NCBI RefSeq assembly: GCF_003864255.1
Contig: NZ_QWEZ01000002.1
Coordinates: forward strand, 310,001 to 374,000
Source: Aestuariirhabdus litorea
GTDB lineage: Bacteria; Pseudomonadota; Gammaproteobacteria; Pseudomonadales; Aestuariirhabdaceae
Length of the DNA: 64,000 bases
Direction of reading: 5' to 3'
Shown here: positions 27,899 to 36,452 of the stretch, piece by piece
How positions within the stretch are numbered: position 1 is the stretch's first letter
Layout of the letters: each line of letters opens with the position of its first letter
Program-made: the position numbers and the translations under genes
The notes under the pieces: model-generated
What the model saw: the letters and a program-made list of their open reading frames with translations, nothing else
Told to the model about the DNA's origin: nothing
Database searches by the model: none

Positions 27899-28046
27899 CC
27901 GTATCCTGCTGTGCGCACGCGGCTTGCTGCGCTGTGGTTAGATGGGGTTAAATGGAGGCTGGAACCGTTCAGAAGCCCATAATAACAAAAGCCAGCGCCG
28001 CAGGCTCTTCGCCGGGCAGACTGTAACCCAACCACTCGGGACCACC

Positions 28047-30881
28047 ATGATCGATGCGATCCGGCGACTGCTGCCACGGTTAGGCAACAACGCAACCCCG
28101 GATGACAGTAACATGCGCCAACGGACGGCCGACCAGACCCATTTCCAGCTGCAGCGACTGCACCAACTGCACCGCACCCTGCCGTGGCTGGTCACCTTTG
28201 GCTCGTTACTGGCGACGGCCTTCCTATGGCCGGTCCTGAACGCTTATCACCTACTGCTCGGTGGAGTCTGGCTGGCCTTGTTAATGCTGGGGCGCTACAA
28301 CCTCGCATTGCGCTTTCGCTATCGCCGTGAGCGCGCGCTGGGCCATTGGCCCCTGATCTCCTGCCTGCCCGCGCTGCTGGGGGGAGCCACCATCGCCCTG
28401 GCGTTCGTTTCACTGCTGCCCCAGTTGAGCCTGCCGCTCACGGGGGTGTGCTACCTGCTACTGCTGGCGGCGCTGCTGAGCGCTATGCTCTTTTATGCCA
28501 TATTCCCCCCCGCGTTCCTGAGCTTTGCAGGCGCTGCCGTCCTGCCGCTGTGCACAGAACTCTTGTGGCAAGGGGGTAACTACGCGCAGCTGGCAACCCT
28601 CGGGTTGTTGCTGAGCCTGGCCCTGCTCACCTACGGTAACCTCTGTGCCAATCACTACCTGCTGAGCCGCTACCAGCTTCAGCAGCGTCATGACCGTCTC
28701 CAGCTCAAACTGCAACACACCCAGCGGGAGCTGGCGCTCAGCCACCCTGAGCGTCCGGCTGCTGTCGAGCCTGCCGTGGGTTCAAGCCCCGACCCAGCCC
28801 ACAACGCCCGCCTGGCACGACAGCTCAGCGACGCGCGCCAGGGCATTCAGGCCGCCGAACAGCGCCTGGCCATGGTGCTTGAGGCCAACGAACTGAGCCT
28901 GTGGGAGTGGGACCTGAGCCAGGACCGCTTTATCCAACCTCAGGCGCTGGAGATGCTGGGCCAGCGCTTCGATGGCCAGCAGGGTTTTATCGGCAGCCTC
29001 AAGCCCCTGCTCGAGGAAGCGGACCTGCTGCGCCTCAAGGAGGCGATGCAGCATTACCTTAACGGCAACAGCCTGGAGTACCGTGTCCAGTTCCGCGCCC
29101 GCCACCAAAACGGCCAGTGGCTGTGGCTGGAAGACAGGGGCCAGGCCAGCGCCTGGGATGCTCAGGGCAGAATTACCCGCATTGCCGGTACCCGCCGGGA
29201 GATCACCCTGCAGAAAAAACAGCAGGCGGAGAGCGACCTCTTCCGCCGCCTGTGTTCCCTCAGTCACCAGTCGATCTGCCTGCTCGACCACCAGCTCCGC
29301 ATCCAGCTCCCCAACCCCAGTTTCTGCGAGCTGACCGGCTACTCCTACGAGGAGCTGATCGGCCGCCCCATCGACCAGATCTCCCGCCAGCAGCCCGCTC
29401 TCTTTTATCAGGAGGTCACGGACCAGCTGCAGCAGAAGGGGTTCTGGAGCGGGGAAATACTGGAGTATCGCAAGGATGGTCACCCCTACCCGGTGGCGGC
29501 CAACTTCTCCCGCGTAACTGACGCCAGCGGTCTTAACCCTTACTTCCTGGCCATCTTCAACGACCTCTCTGACCAGCAGCGGACCGAGCACCGGCTTCAC
29601 TACCTGGCCAGCTTCGATAGCCTGACCGGCCTGGTCAACCGCGAACAGTTCCTGCGTCGCCTCAGCAAGGCCACCCAGGCTGGCAAAACCCTGAACCTGA
29701 TACTGCTTAACCTCGACCGCTTCAAGCAGATCAATGAATCGCTCGGCCACGAGGTGGGGGATCAACTGCTGGTGCATTTTTCCCGGCGCCTGCGCACCCA
29801 CGCCCGGGACGCCGAGCTGATTGCCCGTACCGGCAGCGACGAGTTTGCCCTCCTGCTACCGGGCGAGACCGGCCTCGGCAGTCTGATGCGCATCTGCGAA
29901 CGCCTGCTGCGCAAAACCGGGCGCGACTACCGGGTCGCCAGCCACGACCTGACCCTGACCCTCAGCGCCGGCGTCTGCCGTTTTCCCCAGCAGGTGCGCA
30001 CCGCACGCGCCCTGTTGCAGGGCGCCTCACGGGCGCTGATTGAAGCCAAGAAGTTTGCCGGCAATCATTACCACCTCTACACCGACGAGCTGGCGGACAA
30101 GGACGCCACCCAACCGCTGCTGGAGGGGGCGCTGCGCAAAGCGGTCGCCAACCGCGAGTTTGAAGTCTATTACCAGCCCAAGCTGCACCTGGCCAGCGGC
30201 ACCATCCGTGGCGTCGAAGCGCTGGTACGCTGGCAACATCCACAGCTGGGACTGGTGGAGCCCGAGCGTTTTATCTATCTCGCCGAGGAGAATGGCCTGA
30301 TCGGCGCTATTGGCGAGCAGGTGCTGGAGCAGGCCTGCCAGCAGGCCCGTGAGTGGCTCAATGATGGCATCGAGATTCGTGTAGCGGTCAACCTCTCTGC
30401 CCAGCAGCTTAAACAGGGGGACGGTGCAGCGGTGATCGAAAGGACCCTTAAACGCACCGGGCTGCCCCATCACCTACTGGAGCTGGAACTCACCGAAAGC
30501 ATCCTGCTTGAGGAAAATAGCCGGATCAGCAGTACCATTCACCGCATTCGCGAGCTGGGGGTGGGCATCAGCATTGACGATTTCGGCACCGGCTACGCCT
30601 CCCTCAGTTACCTGCGCCGATTCCCGGTCAGCGCACTCAAGATCGACCGCAGCTTCATCAGCGGCATCCCCGACAGCGACAGTGACTGCGCCCTGGCTCG
30701 AGCGATCATCGCCATGGCACTCAGCCTCGACTTGCGGGTCGTGGCCGAAGGGGTGGAGCTGCCGCAGCAGGCGGAGTTTCTGCGTCGCTTTGCCTGCGAC
30801 GAGATTCAGGGCTACCTGGTCAGCAAGCCGGTGTGTGCCCGTGAACTGACCGAGCAGCTGGGGCAACCGGTCAGCTTCTAG
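28047..30881 (+). CDS. PAS-GGDEF-EAL membrane protein
   Basis: A protein of about 944 residues that may make or degrade c-di-GMP. Order: several N-terminal membrane segments (about residues 35-210), a helical linker, two PAS-like sensor domains (about 270-525), a GGDEF domain (about 530-690) and an EAL domain (about 700-940). The GGDEF signature reads GSDEF. The EAL part keeps EALVRW, NLSAQQ, ELTES, DDFGTGYASL, KIDRSFI, VAEGVE and QGY, so phosphodiesterase activity is likely. Start uncertain: the ATG at 28047 is the first plausible one, and 28113 is another. It converges with phoR, the two stops lying two bases apart. Confidence 0.87.
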   Translation: MIDAIRRLLPRLGNNATPDDSNMRQRTADQTHFQLQRLHQLHRTLPWLVTFGSLLATAFLWPVLNAYHLLLGGVWLALLMLGRYNLALRFRYRRERALGHWPLISCLPALLGGATIALAFVSLLPQLSLPLTGVCYLLLLAALLSAMLFYAIFPPAFLSFAGAAVLPLCTELLWQGGNYAQLATLGLLLSLALLTYGNLCANHYLLSRYQLQQRHDRLQLKLQHTQRELALSHPERPAAVEPAVGSSPDPAHNARLARQLSDARQGIQAAEQRLAMVLEANELSLWEWDLSQDRFIQPQALEMLGQRFDGQQGFIGSLKPLLEEADLLRLKEAMQHYLNGNSLEYRVQFRARHQNGQWLWLEDRGQASAWDAQGRITRIAGTRREITLQKKQQAESDLFRRLCSLSHQSICLLDHQLRIQLPNPSFCELTGYSYEELIGRPIDQISRQQPALFYQEVTDQLQQKGFWSGEILEYRKDGHPYPVAANFSRVTDASGLNPYFLAIFNDLSDQQRTEHRLHYLASFDSLTGLVNREQFLRRLSKATQAGKTLNLILLNLDRFKQINESLGHEVGDQLLVHFSRRLRTHARDAELIARTGSDEFALLLPGETGLGSLMRICERLLRKTGRDYRVASHDLTLTLSAGVCRFPQQVRTARALLQGASRALIEAKKFAGNHYHLYTDELADKDATQPLLEGALRKAVANREFEVYYQPKLHLASGTIRGVEALVRWQHPQLGLVEPERFIYLAEENGLIGAIGEQVLEQACQQAREWLNDGIEIRVAVNLSAQQLKQGDGAAVIERTLKRTGLPHHLLELELTESILLEENSRISSTIHRIRELGVGISIDDFGTGYASLSYLRRFPVSALKIDRSFISGIPDSDSDCALARAIIAMALSLDLRVVAEGVELPQQAEFLRRFACDEIQGYLVSKPVCARELTEQLGQPVSF

Positions 30882-30882
30882 C

Positions 30883-32196
30883 TCAGGCGCTTTCCACCAC
30901 TGGCACGCAGGACTGCAGCCGAAAATGACAGCTGAAGGTACTGCCTTTTCCCGGCGCGCTCCGCACAGACAGCACCCCACCATGGCGCAGCAGCACATGC
31001 TTGACGATCGCCAACCCCAGGCCGGTGCCACCGGTTGCCATGGAGCGGCTGGTATCCACCCGATAGAAGCGCTCGGTGAGGCGGGGGATATGCACCGGAT
31101 CGATGCCGATGCCCTCGTCACGCACCGCCAGGTGGGCCCCCTTGCTGTCCTGCCACCAGCGAACCTCGATGGTACCGGGAGAGGGGGTGTACTTGACGGC
31201 ATTGATGACGAGGTTGGAAAAGGCACTGAACAGCTCCGGCTCCTGCCCCATTAACATCGCCCCAGCTTCGCACTCCAGCACAATGCGAGAGGGGATATCG
31301 ACCAGCTCCCCCGCCTCCTCCACGATTTTCTGTAGCAGCGGGTAGATCGCTACTTTACGCGGTTCCGAGCTTTCGTCACTGTTCTCAAGGCGCGACAGCA
31401 ACAGCAGATCGGTCACCAGGTTGCCCATGCGCTCGGTCTGCTGTTGCATCTGTTTCAGCGCCCTCGACCAGGTAGCAGGCACCCCATCGGGGTGGGTTTG
31501 CAGAGTCTCGAGGTAGCCGCGGATCACGGTCAGGGGCGTACGCAGCTCATGGGAGACATTGGCCACCAAATCCTTGCGCATCTGCTCCAGCTGGTAGAGG
31601 CGGGACACATCGCGCACCACCAGTAGCCGCTCTCCCTGGCCAAAGCGGGTAATCAGGTATTGGAGTCGAACCCGGTCGTTAAGCGGGGAGCGCAGCTCCA
31701 GCGGCTCCCGGTAATCCCCCTGCACAAAGTAGCGCGCAAAACGGGGGTCGCGAATCAGGTTGGTCACCCGCTGCCCACGGTCACCGGGAAAGCGCAACCC
31801 CAGCAGGGACTCCGCGGCTTCATTCCACCAGTCAAGGGACTGACGGCTATCCACCATCACCACCGCATCACGCAGGGCCGCCGTCGAATCCTGAATGCGC
31901 TGGATTATCGAGCGCAGCCGCTCCTGATCCTGCTGGTCGCGGCGCTGCAGGCGGTAAAGGGCATCGAACAGGTCACCCCAGATGCCGACGCTCTCGGGCG
32001 GAGGGCTGCGTTCCTCATCAAAGACGTTCACCCAGTGCAGGATTCGCATCAGGTTGCGTAGCATCCAACCCAGATAGATCGCTGTCACCAGCAGCAGGCT
32101 CCAGCCATAGGCGCCGGTGAGCGCCCCCAGGGCCAGCCCCGCAACCACCAGCCAGGCAAGGTTCCCCATCAGACGCCTTTGCCAATTGCGCTTCAT
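30883..32196 (-). CDS. phoR: Phosphate sensor histidine kinase PhoR
   Basis: A 437-residue kinase. One hydrophobic hairpin at about residues 13-50 anchors it, a PAS domain follows (about 95-200), then the HisKA box ANVSHELRTPLTVIRGYLETL (about 213) and a HATPase with N box NLVINAVKYTP, G1 DEGIGI and G2 GTGLGLAI. It phosphorylates PhoB under phosphate limitation and takes its cue from Pst/PhoU. A longer frame upstream overlaps phoB and is not used. It starts one base after the phoB stop. Confidence 0.94.
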   Translation of the reverse strand: MKRNWQRRLMGNLAWLVVAGLALGALTGAYGWSLLLVTAIYLGWMLRNLMRILHWVNVFDEERSPPPESVGIWGDLFDALYRLQRRDQQDQERLRSIIQRIQDSTAALRDAVVMVDSRQSLDWWNEAAESLLGLRFPGDRGQRVTNLIRDPRFARYFVQGDYREPLELRSPLNDRVRLQYLITRFGQGERLLVVRDVSRLYQLEQMRKDLVANVSHELRTPLTVIRGYLETLQTHPDGVPATWSRALKQMQQQTERMGNLVTDLLLLSRLENSDESSEPRKVAIYPLLQKIVEEAGELVDIPSRIVLECEAGAMLMGQEPELFSAFSNLVINAVKYTPSPGTIEVRWWQDSKGAHLAVRDEGIGIDPVHIPRLTERFYRVDTSRSMATGGTGLGLAIVKHVLLRHGGVLSVRSAPGKGSTFSCHFRLQSCVPVVESA

Positions 32197-32197
32197 C

Positions 32198-32887
32198 TCA
32201 GCCCCTGACAGAGAAACGGTAGCCCGTGCCACGTACGGTTTGGACCAGCGATTCATAGCGGCTGCCCAGGGCCTTGCGCAGGCGCCGTATATGCACATCG
32301 ACGGTACGCTCTTCCACATACACATTGCCGCCCCAGACCTGGTCGAGCAGCTGTCCGCGGGTATAGGCCCGTTCCTGATGGGTCATGAAAAACTTCAGCA
32401 ATCGAAACTCGGTGGGGCCCATCTCCGCAGCGGCACCGTCGATGCTTACCCGGTGGCTGACGGGGTCGAGCTCAAGCCCATCCACCACAATCGCCTCTTG
32501 CGGCTCATGGAGCTGGCTGCGGCGCAATACCGCTTTCAGGCGCGCCACCAGTTCACGGGTGGAAAAGGGTTTAGTGATGTAGTCGTCGGCACCGCTCTCC
32601 AGCCCCTGGATGGTGTTGTCCTCGTCCGCCTTGGCCGTCAGCAGGATGATTGGCAGCGACTGGGTGAGCGGATCTCGCTTCAGCCGTCGCGCCAGTTCGA
32701 TGCCGGTGGTTCCCGGCATCATCCAGTCGAGCAGTACCAGGTCGGGGCTGTGATCGACGATCAGCACCTGGGCCTGCTGGGCGTTCTCCGCCTCGAGGGT
32801 TTGAAAGCCAGCAATCTCCAGCGCTACCGCAATCATCTCGCGAATCGCAGCCTCGTCGTCGACAATCAATATGGTGTGTTCTGTCAT
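32198..32887 (-). CDS. phoB: Phosphate response regulator PhoB
   Basis: A 229-residue OmpR-family regulator. The receiver (1-120) has ILIVDDEAAI, phospho-Asp in LVLLDWMMPG (about residue 54) and TKPF; the winged-helix DNA-binding domain (about 130-229) has PTEFRLLKFFMTHQERAYTR and RRLRKAL. It binds Pho boxes such as those found here. The ATG at 32887 starts MTEHTILIVDD, the normal N-terminus. Its own Pho box lies upstream, giving positive feedback. Confidence 0.95.
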   Translation of the reverse strand: MTEHTILIVDDEAAIREMIAVALEIAGFQTLEAENAQQAQVLIVDHSPDLVLLDWMMPGTTGIELARRLKRDPLTQSLPIILLTAKADEDNTIQGLESGADDYITKPFSTRELVARLKAVLRRSQLHEPQEAIVVDGLELDPVSHRVSIDGAAAEMGPTEFRLLKFFMTHQERAYTRGQLLDQVWGGNVYVEERTVDVHIRRLRKALGSRYESLVQTVRGTGYRFSVRG

Positions 32888-32921
32888 GGCCGTACCTGTT
32901 CCTTGCAAGCGCCCAGGCACT

Positions 32922-32955
32922 ATTAGAACGGGGCTTTGTTACAAAGGCATTACAG
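32922..32955 (-). promoter_or_regulatory. Pho-box promoter of phoBR
   Basis: On the minus strand CTGTAAT-GCCT-TTGTAAC (32938-32955) is a clear 7-4-7 PhoB direct repeat, with TCTAAT (32922-32927) 10 bp later as the -10. It overlaps the gap between ubiA and phoB. The ubiA stop is just upstream. Confidence 0.78.
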
Positions 32956-32962
32956 CGTGATA

Positions 32963-33847
32963 TCAGAGGCTCCGCAAGGCGTAGTCGGCGGCCAGCCCTG
33001 CAAAAATCACCAACCCGACCCAGTGGTTATTGAGAAAGGCGCGGAAACAGGCCTCCCGCTGACGGTCCCGGGTTAACCGGTACTGGTAGGCGAACAGGGC
33101 GGCGGCCGCCCCCAGTGCCGCGTAGAAGGGGGCCCCTAACTCCAGCCGGGCAGCCACCATCACCAGCACCAGCAGACTGAAACCCTGCAGGATCAGGATC
33201 ATCAGGTTATCCGCCTCCCCAAACAGAATGGCGGTCGATTTGATGCCCGCCTTGAGGTCATCGTCCCGATCCACCATCGCGTACTGGGTGTCGTAGGCCA
33301 CGATCCACAGTAAGGTGGCGATGTAGATCAGGCCCGCCACCGGCGTCACCTCTCCACTCTGGGCCGCACTGGCCATGGGAATCGACCAGGCAAAGGCGGC
33401 GCCCAGCACCACCTGGGGCAGGTGGGTGTAGCGCTTCATAAAGGGATAACAGGCCGCCAGTACCAGGCCGCCGACCGATAGCAGGATGGTCAGGCGGTTG
33501 GTAAACAGCACCAGCACAAAGGCCAGCGCCACCATGATGGCAAACAGCAGCAGGGCTTCGTGGGGCTGGATGCGCCCGGTCGCCAACGGACGCTCGCGGG
33601 TGCGCTCCACCAGCCCATCAAAGTTCCGGTCGGCGTAGTCATTGATGACACAGCCCGCGCTGCGCATCAGTACCGTCCCGGTCACAAAGATCAACAGCAG
33701 GTCCAGGCGGGGCAGCCCTTCGGCCGCAACCCATAAAGCCCACAGGGTAGGCCACAGCAGCAGGTAGATGCCGATCGGTTTATTGAGTCGGGTCAGCGCA
33801 ATAAAGTCGGGAAGGCGGGGAAAACGCTCCAGGATCCAAGGCATCAT
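32963..33847 (-). CDS. ubiA: 4-hydroxybenzoate polyprenyltransferase UbiA
   Basis: A 294-residue intramembrane prenyltransferase joining a polyprenyl chain to 4-hydroxybenzoate in ubiquinone synthesis. It has about eight membrane segments and two Asp-rich Mg-binding motifs: [10 protein letters not shown] (about residue 68) and [13 protein letters not shown] (about 192). It lies downstream of ubiC with a ~78-bp gap, as in many gammaproteobacteria. Confidence 0.94.
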   Translation of the reverse strand: MMPWILERFPRLPDFIALTRLNKPIGIYLLLWPTLWALWVAAEGLPRLDLLLIFVTGTVLMRSAGCVINDYADRNFDGLVERTRERPLATGRIQPHEALLLFAIMVALAFVLVLFTNRLTILLSVGGLVLAACYPFMKRYTHLPQVVLGAAFAWSIPMASAAQSGEVTPVAGLIYIATLLWIVAYDTQYAMVDRDDDLKAGIKSTAILFGEADNLMILILQGFSLLVLVMVAARLELGAPFYAALGAAAALFAYQYRLTRDRQREACFRAFLNNHWVGLVIFAGLAADYALRSL

Positions 33848-33925
33848 AACAGGGACGGTATCTGGCCAAAGGGGGTCAAGGTGATGACCGCAGTCTAGGG
33901 TCTCACCTGGCTGATTGCAACGCGG

Positions 33926-34471
33926 CTACTCGAACAGTGAGGGCAGGAACACCTCGCACACGGAAAGCGGTCGATGGTCAAGGAAAAACAGCGAGCGCCG
34001 CCCCCAGGCCACCTGCTCCTCATATTCGCTGGGAAGGTGAGCGTTCAGCTGGTTAACCGGTAGCGGGGCGATTTCGATCTCGCCGCGCTCCATCGCCGGA
34101 TTGCTGAAAAGGTAGGCCCCCAGCGGCTTGGTGTTGAGGCGCAGCAGACAACGGTTGGGGCCTACCAGGGTGGAGTGGGGCAGCACACTGCGGGCAAACA
34201 CCCGGGGCACGCCATCCCCCAGCAACAGCACCTCCCTGATGTTGGCAAACTCCCTCTGCCCGATTCCCAGGCAACGACGCTCCGAGGGTGTCGGCCGCGC
34301 CCATTGCTGGCGAATCAGTTGCACGGAAAATTTGCCGGGATAGCGACGCATCAAACGCTGGGTCAACGACCCCCTGTCCAACAACCACTCGCGCCAAGGC
34401 TCAGGCAGATCGGATTTGAGCATCTGGCTTTGTGGACGCCACTGATTGGCATAAAGAGTGGTAAGGGGCAA
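33926..34471 (-). CDS. ubiC: Chorismate lyase UbiC
   Basis: A 181-residue cytosolic enzyme that cleaves chorismate to 4-hydroxybenzoate and pyruvate, the first committed ubiquinone step. Typical parts are REVLLLGDGVPRVFARSVLP, LGAYLFSNP and the GRRSLFFLDHRPLSVCEVFLP C-terminus. It is upstream of ubiA in the same direction. Confidence 0.9.
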   Translation of the reverse strand: MPLTTLYANQWRPQSQMLKSDLPEPWREWLLDRGSLTQRLMRRYPGKFSVQLIRQQWARPTPSERRCLGIGQREFANIREVLLLGDGVPRVFARSVLPHSTLVGPNRCLLRLNTKPLGAYLFSNPAMERGEIEIAPLPVNQLNAHLPSEYEEQVAWGRRSLFFLDHRPLSVCEVFLPSLFE

Positions 34472-34679
34472 GGGACTACCGGGTTAAGAGAGGCCAATGG
34501 TATAGCCGTTCCCCAGGCCGGGGTCGGGCGCGCTAGGCGGCGAATTGTAACACAACCGCCCCAAACCCCCAGTAGCCGGCCCCCTTCCCTAAAAAAGACT
34601 TCACTTTTGCTGATACGACTGCTTAGATATATGACCAAACAATAACAAACAGCACTACCGATGACACCTTGGGGGACTC

Positions 34680-34955
34680 ATGCGTAAACCAGAATTAGTA
34701 GCAGCCATTGCCGAGCAAGCGGACCTGACCAAAGAGCAGGCCGGTGAAGCTCTTACCGCCATTCTTGACCAGATCAGCGACGCCCTGAGCCGCAGCGAGA
34801 GCGTCAGCCTGGTGGGCTTTGGCACCTTTACCCAGCGCCACCGCGGTGCCCGCATGGGTAAAAACCCGCAAACCGGCGAAGCGATCCAGATCAAGGCCAG
34901 CAACACCGTTGCCTTCAAGCCCGGCAAATCCCTCCGCGACAGCATCAACGGCTGA
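34680..34955 (+). CDS. hup: HU-family DNA-binding protein
   Basis: A 91-residue nucleoid protein. It starts MRKPELVAAIAEQADLTKEQA and carries the HU/IHF signature GFGTFTQRHRGARMGKNPQT followed by GEAIQIKASNTVAFKPGKSL. The DNA-binding arm has the RMGKNPQTG tip with the intercalating proline. It shapes DNA as a dimer. A GGGGG stretch about eight bases upstream serves as ribosome site. It stands alone, divergent from ubiC. Confidence 0.92.
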   Translation: MRKPELVAAIAEQADLTKEQAGEALTAILDQISDALSRSESVSLVGFGTFTQRHRGARMGKNPQTGEAIQIKASNTVAFKPGKSLRDSING

Positions 34956-34965
34956 CCTTCCCTGG

Positions 34966-34994
34966 CCCTGGGTTGCACGCTATGCAATCCAGGG
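34966..34994 (+). terminator. Hairpin after the HU gene
   Basis: A 12-bp stem (CCCTGGGTTGCA with TGCAATCCAGGG, one G-T pair) with a 5-base loop begins 11 bp after the HU stop. There is no T run after it, so it may protect the 3' end or work with Rho rather than be an intrinsic terminator. Confidence 0.5.
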
Positions 34995-35101
34995 CAAAAG
35001 CCCGACATCTCGACAACAGGCGATAGACGCTCGTTTGTGACAACGCCTGCTTACTGGCTACATTAGTAGAGACTGCGCTGAAAAAACGATGAGGTCTCAC
35101 T

Positions 35102-35896
35102 GTGCTCAAAACCATTCTGCTGGTCTCAGGTTTACTGCTTTCGCTTAACAGCCTGGCTACCAACACACCCCGCGAGCTCGCCGAACAAAGCGTACAACTC
35201 TCCGGTATGGAGCTGTTCTTGCAACAGGCACCGGTTATGCTGGGCCGTCTTCTGCAGGCCCAGCAAACCCGTACCGATGAAGAGAAGGCCCTGCTTAAAA
35301 AAGCCAGTGACCGCCTGCAGCAGCAACTGCAGCTCGACCCGCTTCGGACGCAACTGGTTAACGCACTGATGCAGGGGGATCGCCCCGACTATCTGCAGCA
35401 GATGAACTCGGCCCTGAGTTCGCCCCTGGCGAACGCCATGAACGAAAAGGAGAAGCAGGCGGGCAGTGCCGATGGTCGCCAGCGGCTCAATGAGTACCGG
35501 GAGAAGGTCAAACTCAATCCCCCCCGCGGCGTCCGCGTAGAGCTTGTCCAACGACTCGACAAAGCCTCACGCACCTCTGACATCAGTGTACTGCTGCGCA
35601 CCGAGCTGATGCGTTCGATCCAGCAGGCCGCCGATCTACTCACCCAGCGGCCAGCCGGCAGCCGGGAAGAGGAGGGCGCCCGGGATCAACAGCTGCACGA
35701 GCAACTTGAGGCGCGAACCCGACAGCAGGTCGAGAGTTTTTTCCTTTACGCTTACCGGCAGGTTCCCACCCGCCAGCTTGAGCAATACGTGCAGCTGTAC
35801 GAAGCAGAACCGACCCAGTGGTTTGTGGAGCAGTGCATTGCCGCCATCAAGGCGTTCTTTAAAACCCAGCGGGCCACCTTTGCAGACACCCCCTAG
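35102..35896 (+). CDS. Exported protein, DUF2059-like
   Basis: A 264-residue protein with a Sec signal peptide (KTILLVSGLLLSLNSLA) and a helical mature part. The last ~70 residues (YRQVPTRQLEQYVQLYEAEPTQWF) recall the DUF2059 pattern, in which a helix before an 'LxxxxxFYxSP' motif is conserved, but the match is loose. It begins with GTG, with GAGG seven bases before. It probably resides in the periplasm. Function unknown. It converges with the MarR gene. Confidence 0.65.
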   Translation: MLKTILLVSGLLLSLNSLATNTPRELAEQSVQLSGMELFLQQAPVMLGRLLQAQQTRTDEEKALLKKASDRLQQQLQLDPLRTQLVNALMQGDRPDYLQQMNSALSSPLANAMNEKEKQAGSADGRQRLNEYREKVKLNPPRGVRVELVQRLDKASRTSDISVLLRTELMRSIQQAADLLTQRPAGSREEEGARDQQLHEQLEARTRQQVESFFLYAYRQVPTRQLEQYVQLYEAEPTQWFVEQCIAAIKAFFKTQRATFADTP

Positions 35897-35915
35897 GCTA
35901 CCTGCCCGTTAGGGC

Positions 35916-36341
35916 TCAGGAGGTTTTGATGGTCGTCAGGTAGTGGAGTATCTCGCAGAACTGGTCCACTGCCTCGGCACCAAAGCGCTCTTCAAACAGC
36001 TGGTTGTTGGTGCGTATCACGGGCTTCACCTGCTCCAGCGCCTTACGTCCGCTGTCACTGAGGTGAAGGGAGAAAGCACGACGGTCCTCAAGGCTCCGAC
36101 GTTTCTCGATCATCGACTTTCGGCACAACCGCTCTACCATACCGGTGATGGCCGAGGTATCCAGCTGCAGACCGGCGGCCAACTCCTTCTGCTGGCAACC
36201 GTCGTTTTTTTCCAAAAACAGCAACGCCGCCACCTGGGCACCGGTAACCCCTGCAGTCTTCAGCATGGTTTTGTCGATGTACAGCTTAAGCTGGTGCTGC
36301 GCCAGGTTCAGCAGCTGGTAGACCCGTCTTTCCTGTTCCAT
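35916..36341 (-). CDS. MarR-family transcriptional regulator
   Basis: A 141-residue winged-helix regulator. The recognition region is NDGCQQKELAAGLQLDTSAITGMVERLCRKSMI, cut here into its parts: KELAAGLQLDTSAITGMVE for the HTH, then the wing with the family's DRRAFSLHLSDSGR. The dimer helices flank this. MarR proteins answer small aromatic or oxidising ligands; target unknown. A frame upstream allows a start at 36410, but MEQERRVYQLL at 36341 fits the family length. It faces the exported protein gene. Confidence 0.82.
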   Translation of the reverse strand: MEQERRVYQLLNLAQHQLKLYIDKTMLKTAGVTGAQVAALLFLEKNDGCQQKELAAGLQLDTSAITGMVERLCRKSMIEKRRSLEDRRAFSLHLSDSGRKALEQVKPVIRTNNQLFEERFGAEAVDQFCEILHYLTTIKTS

Positions 36342-36452
36342 TGCACTCTGTATGGCAGCCCTGTGAACTCCGATGATCCCCCAAAGGTCTGTGCCGTGGC
36401 AAGTTTTCAACGCGACCAGGGTCTTCAGGCTCCCCCGTCGCGCAAGCCCGCC

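Noticed and set aside
28047-30881. c-di-GMP synthase only
   Set aside because: The EAL motifs are complete, while the GGDEF box reads GSDEF, so I do not claim a purely synthetic role.
32197-32325. N-terminal extension of phoR
   Set aside because: It overlaps the end of phoB and has no family resemblance; the ATG at 32196 fits PhoR.
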